Source: Ochrobactrum quorumnocens (lineage in GTDB: Bacteria; Pseudomonadota; Alphaproteobacteria; Rhizobiales; Rhizobiaceae). From it: a stretch of DNA of 64,000 bases. Shown in pieces: positions 28,153 to 38,452 of this stretch. The stretch is taken from positions 62,001-126,000 of the forward strand of contig NZ_CP022605.1 in assembly GCF_002278035.1 (NCBI RefSeq). The letters are read 5' to 3'. Below the pieces are notes generated by a model. That model was not told where the DNA came from. It saw nothing but the letters and a program-made list of their open reading frames with translations, and searched no databases. Position 1 is the stretch's first letter. Each line of letters starts with the position of its first letter. The position numbers were made by a program, and so were the translations under genes.

Positions 28153-28154
28153 TA

Positions 28155-28454
28155 TTAGAGGTCCCGGCCAGAGTTACGAGCGCCGGTCTGTGACGAGATA
28201 CTCATGCCTTCACGGACCACAGTCATGCAGGCCTGTCGGTTTTCAACGCCATCAATCTGCACCAAACATTCGAAGCAGACACCCATCAAGCAGTAAGGTG
28301 CCCGTGGTTGATTACCCACAACGCTGTTACGCAGGGCGTTAATGCCTTGTGCCAGAAGTGCTGCAGCTACCGTCTGCCCTGCGCCGACGTCAAAAGACAT
28401 TCCATCAAATGTGATAGCGACGGTATCGATCGTTTTTTCAGTTTGTCTGAACAT
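28155..28454 (-). CDS. [2Fe-2S] subunit (gamma) of the amine/opine dehydrogenase
   Basis: This 99-residue ferredoxin-like protein resembles HcnA. The cluster ligands are in PYCLMGVCFECLVQIDG and RQACMT, giving the spacing C-x4-C-x2-C-x12-C. Its role is electron transfer between the two flavoprotein subunits. The ATG at 28454 has GGAGAGG just upstream and begins the family sequence; a longer frame to 28520 lies inside the beta subunit gene. It overlaps the beta-subunit gene by 17 bases and leaves a two-base gap before the alpha gene, so the three subunits are made together. Confidence 0.85.
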   Translation of the reverse strand: MFRQTEKTIDTVAITFDGMSFDVGAGQTVAAALLAQGINALRNSVVGNQPRAPYCLMGVCFECLVQIDGVENRQACMTVVREGMSISSQTGARNSGRDL

Positions 28455-29559
28455 GAAACCTCTCCGCTGAAAAAGCGTGGTCAGCCAGAGTTCTTTGTTG
28501 GGTGGCGATTTGGTCAGCAATAATCAAGGCATGATTTGCTGCAAGCGTCACGCCTGAGTGACACATGGCTATATATGCCCCCGGATACTTTTCCGATTGT
28601 TGGTAGATCGGTAAGCCATCCGGCGTCTTCACGCGAAATCCTGCCCAGCTTCGAATAACATTCACACTCCCAAGACAAGGGAAAGTTCGCATCGCGCGGT
28701 CAGCTAACACTGTGCTGATGTCCTGATTTGTCATGATACTGTCGGTGTGGTTTTCCTGACTATCGCCAATCATCACTCCACCTTCGTCGGCTTGGCGGAG
28801 CGTGGCCGACGTGTATGGAAAGAATGGTGCGCATTTTTCTGTAACGAGAATTTGGCCTTTGCTGCGGGTGGTTGGCGCATTAATGCCGACCATTTGTGCG
28901 AGCCTGCTATTGCCGGTTCCGGCGGCCAATACTACGCGTTGGGCAAACACTTGGCCCCAGACACCCTTGATGAGAAAACCGTTTGATTGGGGGATGATTT
29001 CAGTCACATCACAATGTGGTTCATAAATCGCACCCAGATTGATCATTCCGGTGTGAAGAGCCCGAAATAGGCGGAGAGAATTCACATCGCCATCTAACGG
29101 TGAATAGATGGAACCGACCACTGCGCGTCCGATAGCAGGTACCATCTGTGCGGTTTCGCTATGATTTAACAAGCTATGAGTTGCTGCCTCCGTGCCCAAC
29201 TCGCGGGCTACCATCTCCGTGTCGGCTTTTGCATTTTCCAACTCGGTATCAGTAAGCGCAAATGTAAATGCACCACGCTGTCTCAGCACAACATCAATGC
29301 CCGATGTTTCTTTGAGTTCGGCTGCAAACTGGGGCCAGAGCTGCGCCGCTTGCATCGTCCATCGCGCGTAATGCGGCGCTCCAAGCCCTTTACCCTGAAC
29401 CCAGATCAACGCGAAATTGGCGCGAGACGCGCGAAGTGAGAGATCTTCTCCATCAAGTAGCATCGGGCGTTGCCCTGAACGAGCCAAACCCCAAGCGAGC
29501 GCTGACCCGACAAGGCCAGCTCCTATAATGACAAGATCCTGATCGGGGAGTCTGCGCAT
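28438..29559 (-). CDS. FAD-dependent oxidoreductase, DAO family (beta subunit of the dehydrogenase)
   Basis: This 373-residue protein of the D-amino acid oxidase fold opens with LVIIGAGLVGSALAWGLARSGQRPMLLDG (split around residues 8-36), the FAD-binding beta-alpha-beta unit. RSWAGFRVKTPDGLPIYQQ near residues 304-322 is the conserved substrate/flavin region of the DadA/HcnC group. In this enzyme class the beta subunit oxidises the C-N bond of a secondary or D-amino acid. It sits directly downstream of an ABC importer for polar amino acids, which presumably imports its substrate. Confidence 0.85.
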   Translation of the reverse strand: MRRLPDQDLVIIGAGLVGSALAWGLARSGQRPMLLDGEDLSLRASRANFALIWVQGKGLGAPHYARWTMQAAQLWPQFAAELKETSGIDVVLRQRGAFTFALTDTELENAKADTEMVARELGTEAATHSLLNHSETAQMVPAIGRAVVGSIYSPLDGDVNSLRLFRALHTGMINLGAIYEPHCDVTEIIPQSNGFLIKGVWGQVFAQRVVLAAGTGNSRLAQMVGINAPTTRSKGQILVTEKCAPFFPYTSATLRQADEGGVMIGDSQENHTDSIMTNQDISTVLADRAMRTFPCLGSVNVIRSWAGFRVKTPDGLPIYQQSEKYPGAYIAMCHSGVTLAANHALIIADQIATQQRTLADHAFSAERFHVQTN

Positions 29560-29584
29560 GTTTTCAGTCCATATGCCTGCAGAT

Positions 29585-29610
29585 CGGCACTTCCAGAACG
29601 GGAAGTGCCG
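29585..29610. repeat. Intercistronic hairpin between binding protein and oxidase genes
   Basis: CGGCACTTCC (29585-29594), loop AGAACG, and GGAAGTGCCG (29601-29610) form a perfect 10-bp stem just after the binding-protein stop on the minus-strand transcript. No T-run follows, so it is less a terminator than a possible mRNA-stabilising or processing hairpin that would raise binding-protein levels. Confidence 0.55.
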
Positions 29611-29620
29611 GATTGTAAAA

Positions 29621-31259
<1,639 letters not shown>

Positions 31260-31263
<4 letters not shown>

Positions 31264-31985
31264 GCTTTTTCTCCTGCCGCGAGTGACGAGTGCGGCTGAC
31301 GTTGCGCGGCGGCAAGGTGGTATTCCATCAGCTTAAAAAGGCGGCTGACAATAAAATTGAGCAGGAGATAGATGGCGCCAGCTGCAATGAAGACTTCGAC
31401 GGGCCGATAAGTGGACGATATGAGTTTTGCTGCAAGGCCCGTCACCTCCATCATGGTAATGGTTGACGCCAACGCGGTTGACTTGACCATCAGAATGATT
31501 TCGTTGGAGTAGGCAGGAAGCATTTGTCGCAAAGCTTGTGGCGCTAAAATACGCCTTATCAACGTGAAACCTTGCATTCCATAAGCCCTAGCTGCCTCGA
31601 TCTGTCCGGCAGGAACCGATAGTACTCCACCCCGGATAATCTCGGCGCTGTAAGCCGCAGTGTTGAGTGCGAGCGCAAAAACTGCGCACCAATAAGGTTC
31701 GCGCAAAAATGGCCAGAGGAAGCTTCTGCGCAGTTCAGGGAATTGGCTAAGTCCATAATAGATGATGTAGAGCTGGACGAGGAGTGGTGTGCCCCGGAAA
31801 ACAAAAATGTAGAAGCGCGCTATAAGGTCGGGCAATATCGAGCCCGAAAGTCGCATGGCTGCAAGCGCTGTCGCTAGAATTGCACCGATGAGAACAGATA
31901 GGCCGGTCAACTGCAGGGTGAAGGGTATTCCGCTGCAAAGGCTCAGAAAAGCGTTATATATGAACAGGAAGTCTATCATCTTCAT
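31260..31985 (-). CDS. ABC transporter permease, polar amino acid/opine type (HisM/OccM-like)
   Basis: This 241-residue inner-membrane protein has about five hydrophobic segments. The EAA loop that docks to the ATPase reads EAARAYGMQGFTLIRRILAPQ near residues 132-152. FVFRGTPLLVQLYIIYYGL is the usual PAAT permease segment. It pairs with the permease at 31982 to form the heterodimeric channel, and overlaps both neighbouring genes by four bases, so the subunits are coupled in translation. Confidence 0.87.
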
Positions 31986-32710
31986 ACCGCCCGCTTGATG
32001 CCGCGCATCGCGCGCTTTTCAGCCTGCAGGAAGACATTCCCTGAGACAAAGCTGATCAGCAGATAGAAAACGGCAGCCGTTAGGAAAAAGATAAACGGCT
32101 GGCGGGTTGAACCAGCTCCGGTCTGAGCCTGCCGCATGAGTTCAATCAGTCCAACGACCGAAATAAGTGCGGACTCTTTGAGCACGAGTTGCCAGACGTT
32201 ACCAACTCCCGGAATGGCAAAGCGGGCAGCCTGCGGGAGAATGATGCGCCGAAACATGAGATGCGAGGGCATGCCATAAGCTCGTGCAGCCTCAAGCTCA
32301 CCTTTCGATAAAGCGAGAACGGCACCGCGATAAACTTCAGCCTGATACGCGCCCGAAACCACACCGATTGCAAGCGCTCCAATCAGGAAAACGGGCGCAC
32401 TTACAAAGCCCGTTGCGCCAAACATAGTCGCAAGCTTGCTAAGTACAGCGCTGCTCCCAAAATAGAACAGATATATGACGAGGAGATCCGGGATGCCGCG
32501 CAGCAATGTCGTGTATCCATTCGAGACCCATCGCAGGAGCCGTAAAGACGAGAAGGATGCAGCGGCAGCCAGGCTACCAAACACGGCACCGATAGCAAAG
32601 CCACTCAATGCGACAGCAACAGTCACAAGCGTGGCCTTGAGCATGTCCTTGCCCCAGCCAGCTTCTGTGAATCCCATAAGATCAAGATAAGCGTTGACCG
32701 CACCCACCAC
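31982..32710 (-). CDS. ABC transporter permease, polar amino acid/opine type (HisQ/OccQ-like)
   Basis: This 242-residue inner-membrane protein with about five hydrophobic segments is the second channel subunit. The EAA loop is EAARAYGMPSHLMFRRIILPQ, and TTLLRGIPDLLVIYLFYFG matches HisQ/OccQ proteins. The start is a GTG at 32710 with GGAAGGGA upstream; the next codon is also GTG. It is the first gene of the eight-gene operon that runs to the RidA gene, so the operon promoter lies in the 129-base gap to the divergent LysR gene. Confidence 0.86.
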   Translation of the reverse strand: MVGAVNAYLDLMGFTEAGWGKDMLKATLVTVAVALSGFAIGAVFGSLAAAASFSSLRLLRWVSNGYTTLLRGIPDLLVIYLFYFGSSAVLSKLATMFGATGFVSAPVFLIGALAIGVVSGAYQAEVYRGAVLALSKGELEAARAYGMPSHLMFRRIILPQAARFAIPGVGNVWQLVLKESALISVVGLIELMRQAQTGAGSTRQPFIFFLTAAVFYLLISFVSGNVFLQAEKRAMRGIKRAV

Positions 32711-32816
32711 ACTGTTCCCTTCCGTGCTTTTGCTGAAACATTCAGCGCACAGCTTATTTTTCTTAAGATTTGACAGTCCGCTTCAATACAGTCAAATTCG
32801 AAAAATAGCATCGAGA

Positions 32817-32831
32817 ATAACAAAATGTTAT
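32817..32831. promoter_or_regulatory. LysR-type operator candidate (ATAAC-N5-GTTAT)
   Basis: ATAACAAAATGTTAT is a perfect 6-3-6 palindrome containing the T-N11-A motif of LysR-family sites. It sits nine bases before the LysR start at 32840 and within the divergent promoter region of the importer-oxidase operon. It is a likely autoregulatory or operon-control site. Confidence 0.55.
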
Positions 32832-32839
32832 GAGGAACG

Positions 32840-33748
32840 ATGAATCTACGACAGGTGGAAGCATTTCGAACCGTAATGATGACTGGAAAGATGACGGCGG
32901 CTGCAGAACTCATGGCGATTACCCAGCCAGCAGTCAGTCGGCTCATTCGGGATTTTGAATTTGCTACGAAACTCAAGCTATTCGACAGGCGAGGCAACCA
33001 ACTTACGCCGACGCAGGAAGCCCTTACGTTGATGCAGGAAGTCGAACGTGCCTTCATTGGCCTCTCGCGCATCAAAGCATTTGCGGAGGAAGTACGTCGT
33101 CAAAATGCTGGTATGTTGCGCATCGCGGCGATGCCCGCGCTTGCGAATGGGATTATGCCCCGTTTCCTGGCGCATTTTTTGCGAGATCATCCAAATATCC
33201 ATGCTTCTCTGAACGGCATTTCATCGTCGCAGGTCATTGAGGCCGTGGCTTCGGGCAGTGTCGATATCGGTTTTGCAGATGGCCCGCTTGATAGACCAGG
33301 TTTCATAATCGAAACCAGACCGGTTGCCGCCGTCGTCGCTATTCCAGAAGGGCACAGGCTAACAAATGTTGATCGTGTCACGCCATCAGATCTCGTCAAT
33401 GAACGGATGATCACTCTGGAGCCCGGCACGCTTTTCGCGATGCGCGTTGAAGTGGCTTTAGCGGATATCGTGCGCTCGTCAACAATAGAAACGCGCCTTT
33501 CCCATACAGCTTTAACACTGGTTTCTGAAGGTGTTGGTATAGCTATTATTGATCCATCATCTGCTACCGAGTTCCGCGGCAGAGGTGTAATAATCAAACC
33601 ATTTAGCGTCTTTCTCGATGCGGGTTTTCTTGCGATACAGCGTGGCAGTGGAACACCCAACGCGCTTGCGCGAGGCTACATTGAAGAATTCTGGGTCTAC
33701 CATGCGGCTCTTTTAGAAAATCAGTCTAATCCTTCCACCAGAGAGTGA
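32840..33748 (+). CDS. LysR-family transcriptional regulator (probable regulator of the opine/amino acid operon)
   Basis: This 302-residue protein has an N-terminal winged helix-turn-helix (residues 1-60, [19 protein letters not shown]) and a C-terminal periplasmic-binding-like effector domain (about 90-290). Its sequence style resembles OccR/NocR-type and other amino-acid-responsive LysR proteins. It is divergent from the importer-oxidase operon with a palindromic T-N11-A site in the gap, the standard arrangement for LysR control of an adjacent operon. The imported amine is the expected effector, by inference. Confidence 0.85.
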   Translation: MNLRQVEAFRTVMMTGKMTAAAELMAITQPAVSRLIRDFEFATKLKLFDRRGNQLTPTQEALTLMQEVERAFIGLSRIKAFAEEVRRQNAGMLRIAAMPALANGIMPRFLAHFLRDHPNIHASLNGISSSQVIEAVASGSVDIGFADGPLDRPGFIIETRPVAAVVAIPEGHRLTNVDRVTPSDLVNERMITLEPGTLFAMRVEVALADIVRSSTIETRLSHTALTLVSEGVGIAIIDPSSATEFRGRGVIIKPFSVFLDAGFLAIQRGSGTPNALARGYIEEFWVYHAALLENQSNPSTRE

Positions 33749-33766
33749 GAGGCAAGGTGTTTCCAG

Positions 33767-34675
33767 ATGGTGACGAATAGGAGCGATCTTTCCGACCTTT
33801 CCGTTTTTTTGCTGATTGTAAGATATCGGAGTTTCCGAAAAGCTGCTGATCAGCTGAATTTGTCGGTGTCCGCATTAAGCCATAAAATGAAGGCGCTTGA
33901 AGCACGTCTTGGAGTGCGGTTGATTAATCGAACCAGCCGGAGTGTTGCTCCGACTGCAGCAGGCGCGGTACTGGCCGATAAAGTTGCCGCCGGTCTAGAA
34001 ATTATTAACGGCGGTATCGAAGAACTGCAGGGACAATTCAGTGGCATTGCGGGAAGCGTGCGCATTAACGTGCTCAAGGACGCTGTTCCGCTGTTGCTTC
34101 AGTCGGTCTTGCCGGTTTTCCGCGAGCGTTATCCAAATATTGAGCTGGAAATTGCTGCCGATGACAACTTTCTCGATGTCACTGCAGAGGGTTTTGATGC
34201 CGGGCTCAGATATGCAGGCTCTATCCCCGAAGATATGATCGCGGTGGCAATCAGTGAACCATTGAACTGGGTGGCGGTAGCATCCTCCGCATACTTGACG
34301 CGTGCTGGTCATCCCAAACATCCGGCTGACTTGATGAACCACAACTGCATCAGAATAAGGACAGGACGCGGTCAGATTTTCCATTGGGAGTTTGATCGTG
34401 GGAATGAGAGCTTACAGATTGATGTTCCCGGCTCACTGATTTCTGGCTCAACAGATGTCTCTATGGCTGCTGCCCTGTCCGGTGCTGGTATTGCATATTG
34501 TTTGGAGAAACTCGCTGAACCTTATGTGAAAGCCGGACAGTTACAAATCATTCTTTCCGAATGGGCCTCTCTCGGTCCACCGCTGGCTTTCTATTATTCT
34601 AGCCGCCGCCAGTTGCCCTATGGTCTTCAGATGCTGATCAAAACAATTCGCGAATTACGCCCGATTGATCGTTGA
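33767..34675 (+). CDS. LysR-family transcriptional regulator
   Basis: This 302-residue protein has the LysR helix-turn-helix (AADQLNLSVSALSHKMKALEARLGVRLINRTSRSV, split around residues 24-58) and a substrate-binding domain. The LINRTSRSVAPTAAG segment is typical of the CrgA/YafC-like subgroup that often regulates redox or aldo/keto reductase genes. It follows the previous LysR gene by only 18 bases, so they may be co-transcribed, but the two belong to different subgroups. The aldo/keto reductase at 34790 is a possible target. The target is not established. Confidence 0.82.
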   Translation: MVTNRSDLSDLSVFLLIVRYRSFRKAADQLNLSVSALSHKMKALEARLGVRLINRTSRSVAPTAAGAVLADKVAAGLEIINGGIEELQGQFSGIAGSVRINVLKDAVPLLLQSVLPVFRERYPNIELEIAADDNFLDVTAEGFDAGLRYAGSIPEDMIAVAISEPLNWVAVASSAYLTRAGHPKHPADLMNHNCIRIRTGRGQIFHWEFDRGNESLQIDVPGSLISGSTDVSMAAALSGAGIAYCLEKLAEPYVKAGQLQIILSEWASLGPPLAFYYSSRRQLPYGLQMLIKTIRELRPIDR

Positions 34676-34789
34676 TTTGAGATCAATGATCCGTTGAGGT
34701 GATGGTGATTGATTCAACCATCATCACCCCGTACTTATGACCATGGAAGACGGGCAAGTAAGCCTAAATGAATTTCGTATGGAGACGAC

Positions 34790-35815
34790 ATGTATATTCC
34801 CAATGCAGACCGATATGAAGGTGTCGACTACCGCCGCACAGGTCGTTCGGGCCTGAAGCTGCCACCGATCTCTCTCGGTCTGTGGCAGAATTTCGGCGGT
34901 GCCGATGTGTTTGAAACCGGACGCGCCATCATTCGCCAGGCTTTTGATCGTGGTATCACGCATTTCGACCTCGCCAACAATTATGGCCCTCCATATGGAT
35001 CGGCAGAAGAGAATTTCGGCAACGTTTTGAAAAAAGATTTCCGCGATCACCGCGACGAATTGGTTATTTCGACGAAAGCTGGTTGGGACATGTGGTCTGG
35101 GCCTTATGGGCGGGGTGGTTCGCGCAAGCATGTGTTGGCTTCTCTTGACCAGAGCCTTCAACGCATGGGGCTAGATTATGTTGATATTTTCTATTCGCAT
35201 CGCCCGACCAACGATGTGCCCCTAGAAGAAACCGTTGGGGGCCTTGTCCAGATGGTTCGTCAGGGCAAAGCGCTTTACATCGGAGTTTCCTCTTACAATC
35301 CTGAGCGTACGCGTGAAACTGAAGCGCTCTTGCGTGCAGAGGGCATTCCGCTTCTGATCCATCAACCATCCTATTCGATGCTCAATCGTTGGATTGAGGA
35401 GGAACTTCTTGGAACGCTGGATGAGCTAGGCGCGGGTTGTATTGCATTCTCACCGTTGGCGCAGGGTCTTCTGACCTCGAAATATCTCGGTGGCGTACCA
35501 AAAGATGCACGTGTCGCCAAAGGCGGTTCGTTCAACGAGCGACTGCTCAGTGGAGATAACCTTGCTCGCGTTCGCGCGCTTGATGCGATTGCACAGAAGC
35601 GTGGTCAGTCATTGGCACAGATGGCGATTGCATGGGTCTTGCGTGATACTCGCGTGACTTCCGCACTCGTCGGCGCGCGCACAGTGGAGCAGCTTAATGA
35701 CTCTCTCGATGCGCTCAAGAACTTGAGCTTCAGCAAAGAAGAACTCAACGAAATCGATACCCACGCTGGCGAAGGCAGTATCGACCTCTGGCGCAATGTG
35801 ATGCAGCAGAACTAA
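34790..35815 (+). CDS. Aldo/keto reductase, L-glyceraldehyde 3-phosphate reductase type
   Basis: This is a 341-residue (beta/alpha)8 aldo/keto reductase. The catalytic tetrad is Asp60, Tyr65 (HFDLANNYG), Lys96 (STKAGWDMW) and His137 (DIFYSHRP). The inserts NYGPPYGSAEENFG and KAGWDMWSGPYGRGGSRK match YghZ/GpR proteins, which reduce L-glyceraldehyde 3-phosphate and methylglyoxal with NADPH and resemble voltage-gated potassium channel beta subunits. It appears monocistronic and ends before an inverted repeat. Confidence 0.85.
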   Translation: MYIPNADRYEGVDYRRTGRSGLKLPPISLGLWQNFGGADVFETGRAIIRQAFDRGITHFDLANNYGPPYGSAEENFGNVLKKDFRDHRDELVISTKAGWDMWSGPYGRGGSRKHVLASLDQSLQRMGLDYVDIFYSHRPTNDVPLEETVGGLVQMVRQGKALYIGVSSYNPERTRETEALLRAEGIPLLIHQPSYSMLNRWIEEELLGTLDELGAGCIAFSPLAQGLLTSKYLGGVPKDARVAKGGSFNERLLSGDNLARVRALDAIAQKRGQSLAQMAIAWVLRDTRVTSALVGARTVEQLNDSLDALKNLSFSKEELNEIDTHAGEGSIDLWRNVMQQN

Positions 35816-35818
35816 AAC

Positions 35819-35910
35819 GCGTGCCGCAAAGTGCGAAACGGCTTTAGAGCCAAAAATGCGTTTGAAATAATGATAAGAGCGCCGATCCAACTGAACGGTA
35901 TCGGCGCTCT
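35819..35910. repeat. Rhizobiales-type intergenic repeat, degenerate, with terminal hairpin
   Basis: From memory, this segment (GCAAAGTGCGAAACGG, then AAAATGCGTTTGAAATAA and AGAGC) follows the pattern of a repeat common between genes in Brucella/Ochrobactrum and relatives. A second, differently diverged copy is at 57114-57200. Its end forms an 11-bp hairpin (AGAGCGCCGAT 35876-35886, ATCGGCGCTCT 35900-35910) between convergent genes. The hairpin may serve as a shared terminator. Confidence 0.55.
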
Positions 35911-35946
35911 AATTTACTATCCTTTAATAGGATCGCTGAAGGTTTT

Positions 35947-37233
35947 TTAATTCTTAGTCCTTGCCGAGTTGGTGTAGATATCGGCGCGCGTTTGCGGGAC
36001 CGCTGAAATGCCGCGTCTCCGCTTTGAGGCCAACGTCTGATTGATTTGAACGGTTCCTCGTTCAAATGCCAAAGCACATCCTGCTAGATAAAGCACCCAG
36101 AGGCGCGCTTTTGGATAACCAATTTCCTCAATGGCCTTGTCGAAATTTGAATAAAGTCGCTCACACCATAGCCGACATGTACGGCCATAGTGCTCGCGGA
36201 GGTTTTCGACGTCATGAACCTCAAAGCCGTGTCCCTCGAGATTTTCAACGGTCATGCCAAGATGGTCCAACTCCCCGCCTGGGAAAATATACTTCACCAA
36301 CGCGAGATGTTCGGCGCTTTTGCGATTGAAGGCTTTCTTATTTTTCTTCATGCGGCGGGTGATGGCGTGATGCATGTAAAGGCCACCCGGACGCAGAAGC
36401 CGGTTCACGGCGGTGAAATAACCGTCGTAATTCTCTATACCAACGTGTTCGAACATTCCCACCGAGGATATCTTATCAAACTGGCCGTCTAGCTCAGTGT
36501 AAGATTTAATGTGGATTGTGATCTTATCTTCAAGACCTGCTGCTTTGATTCGCTCTCTCGCAAGCGCCGTCTGAGCTTCGGACAGGGAAACGCCCGTGCC
36601 GGTGACGCCGAAGTTTTGTGTAGCATAGATCAGCAGTGCTCCCCAACCACAGCCGATATCCAGGAGTTGATCTCCCGGTTGAAGACGGAGTTTTCGGCAA
36701 ATCAGTTCCAGCTTGTCGTTCTGTGCCCGATCGATGTCATTTGCCCAATCTGTAAAATAACCACATGTGTAGACCATGCGCTCATCGAGAAACAGCTTAT
36801 AGAATTCGTTCGATACATCGTAATGATGCGTAATCGCGTCTTTGTTCGATCCGCTGACAAAAGGGGCTTTGCCATCGACGGCGGCCCGTGCAGCAGACTT
36901 ACCCGCGAACACCAGCGCCGGGAGATCCTTCAATAACTGCCATTTTGGCAGTTCTTTAAGCCTTTCCTTCAGTTTGCCGTCGATTTTTGAGTTTGCCAGA
37001 TCGAAAATCGTGCCATTCTTAATATCGATGCGGCCTGAAACCCAGATATCGATCAATGAATCATAGTTGGGTTTGAGTATGAGTTGGCGAACTATCGTCG
37101 GATCGTTAATTACAAGTGAGGCACCATCGAAGTTTCCGATGCGCGTACCGTCCCAAAGTTCGATGTTGAATTGCGGGCGCAGTGTTTCAATAACCGTCCG
37201 TATGATACGTACTGACTTGGTTTCAGCAGTCAT
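35947..37233 (-). CDS. cfa: Cyclopropane-fatty-acyl-phospholipid synthase
   Basis: This is a 428-residue SAM-dependent enzyme that adds a methylene bridge to unsaturated membrane lipids. The SAM motif LLDIGCGWGALLIYA is followed by GVSLSEAQ. KDAITHHYDVSNEFYKLFLD, VYTCGYF, SVGMFEHVG and RLLRPGG are the conserved blocks of the CFA synthase family. The ATG at 37233 has GAGAGG six bases upstream; an in-frame ATG 13 codons earlier is less likely. It is convergent with the aldo/keto reductase gene and appears to be a single-gene unit. CFA synthase is usual for this group of bacteria. Confidence 0.88.
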   Translation of the reverse strand: MTAETKSVRIIRTVIETLRPQFNIELWDGTRIGNFDGASLVINDPTIVRQLILKPNYDSLIDIWVSGRIDIKNGTIFDLANSKIDGKLKERLKELPKWQLLKDLPALVFAGKSAARAAVDGKAPFVSGSNKDAITHHYDVSNEFYKLFLDERMVYTCGYFTDWANDIDRAQNDKLELICRKLRLQPGDQLLDIGCGWGALLIYATQNFGVTGTGVSLSEAQTALARERIKAAGLEDKITIHIKSYTELDGQFDKISSVGMFEHVGIENYDGYFTAVNRLLRPGGLYMHHAITRRMKKNKKAFNRKSAEHLALVKYIFPGGELDHLGMTVENLEGHGFEVHDVENLREHYGRTCRLWCERLYSNFDKAIEEIGYPKARLWVLYLAGCALAFERGTVQINQTLASKRRRGISAVPQTRADIYTNSARTKN

Positions 37234-37411
37234 GCAACGCCTCTCGATGTTTCGCAGATAAACGCTCTTCAAACAAACTTAGCCCAATGCGCTTATCGAG
37301 TGAATGGCCTTAAAGTTCTACGACTTACTCTCAAGGTCTTGTATTCTCGTGTCGACCGCGAAAACGGAAAAAGAAACCAAGTTCGCCTCAATTTTTCGCG
37401 AGGTTAATCAG

Positions 37412-38341
37412 TTAAATTCTCGTGGGGTCTGAGTTCATCTGCGGTTGACCTTCAACACCCAGCATTGAGATCGGGGTTTGTACTATTTGTTGAATGAAAT
37501 TTCGCGCCGATGGTGCGCTTTCTTCCGCCCGAAATAGAACGGCGATTTCAGATGTAATTGGCTTTCCGGCAATAGAACGGAATTCGATATTTGGAAGCCT
37601 GACAGCGTTTCTCACAGAACTAGGAATGACAGATACGCCCGTACCGAGCGAAACCTGTGTGAGAACAGAAAGAAGGCTGCCCGGCTTTGCTATGACATCT
37701 AATGGAAAGCGGCCCCGGCGGGCGACTTCGTAGGTGCCAAGCTCTTGTTCGGGCATTACGAATTTTAATCCGGCAAGTTCATGGGGGGATAACGGTGCAC
37801 CTTGCTTTGCTTCGGGATGGCCAGAGCAAACGGCAAGACAGAATACGTCTCTGAGAAGTATGTGTGATCGAAGTGAGGAAGGGTAAATCATTGGCAGTCG
37901 CACAAAACCCAGATCGAGCTGTCCCTCTTCGATTAGTTTTGGCAATTCCTCCATAGGACATTCCCGCGCGCGGATATCGACGCCCGGCCAACGGCCAGTG
38001 AACCGAGAAATTTGCTCTTGCAGGACACCAGCATAGGCCGAAGATCCAACATAGCCGATTTCGATCCTTCCTATCTCGCCACGCCCCGCACGCCGTCCAG
38101 CGCTTTCTGCCTTCGCGTATTGGTCGAGGACGAGGCGGGCTTCATCGAGAAAAACCTTACCTGCTGATGTGAGTGTGACTGAGCGCTTGGTCCGGGTGAA
38201 TAAACGCACAGAAAGAACGCGTTCGATTTCCTGGATCTGGACTGTCAGCGTCGGAGCGGCAATGTTCAAACGTTCGGAAGCGCGAGAAAAATGCAACTCT
38301 TCGGCGACGGTAATGAAGTAACGAAGGTGCCGAAGCTCCAT
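37412..38341 (-). CDS. LysR-family transcriptional regulator
   Basis: This 309-residue protein has the N-terminal helix-turn-helix (ELRHLRYFITVAEELHFSRA at residues 2-21, then LNIAAPTLTVQIQEIERVL) of the BenM/CatR-like LysR subgroup, with an effector domain after residue 90. The ATG at 38341 has GAGGAG six bases upstream; a longer frame to 38392 runs through the operator. It is divergent from the GlcG-like/MFS pair, with a perfect palindrome between them, so it most likely controls that pair and itself. Confidence 0.85.
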   Translation of the reverse strand: MELRHLRYFITVAEELHFSRASERLNIAAPTLTVQIQEIERVLSVRLFTRTKRSVTLTSAGKVFLDEARLVLDQYAKAESAGRRAGRGEIGRIEIGYVGSSAYAGVLQEQISRFTGRWPGVDIRARECPMEELPKLIEEGQLDLGFVRLPMIYPSSLRSHILLRDVFCLAVCSGHPEAKQGAPLSPHELAGLKFVMPEQELGTYEVARRGRFPLDVIAKPGSLLSVLTQVSLGTGVSVIPSSVRNAVRLPNIEFRSIAGKPITSEIAVLFRAEESAPSARNFIQQIVQTPISMLGVEGQPQMNSDPTRI

Positions 38342-38357
38342 TTTTAACTCCTCGATA

Positions 38358-38374
38358 ATTAGGTTATACCTAAT
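38358..38374. promoter_or_regulatory. LysR-type operator candidate, 17-bp perfect palindrome
   Basis: ATTAGGT-TAT-ACCTAAT has 7-base arms and contains the T-N11-A motif. It lies 17 bases upstream of the LysR start (38341, minus) and about 80 bases before the GlcG-like start (38453, plus), as expected for a divergent LysR control site. Confidence 0.65.
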
Positions 38375-38452
38375 AAACAGCAAAAACAGCACGAATGAAA
38401 CAAATTATGAAATCAGCTTAGATGGCACCGTAATTCTAAATGGAGTCACCAA

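Noticed and set aside
34700..34723. Inverted repeat TGATGGT/ACCATCA before the aldo/keto reductase
   Set aside because: Only 7 bp, no T-run and no promoter context; it may be chance.
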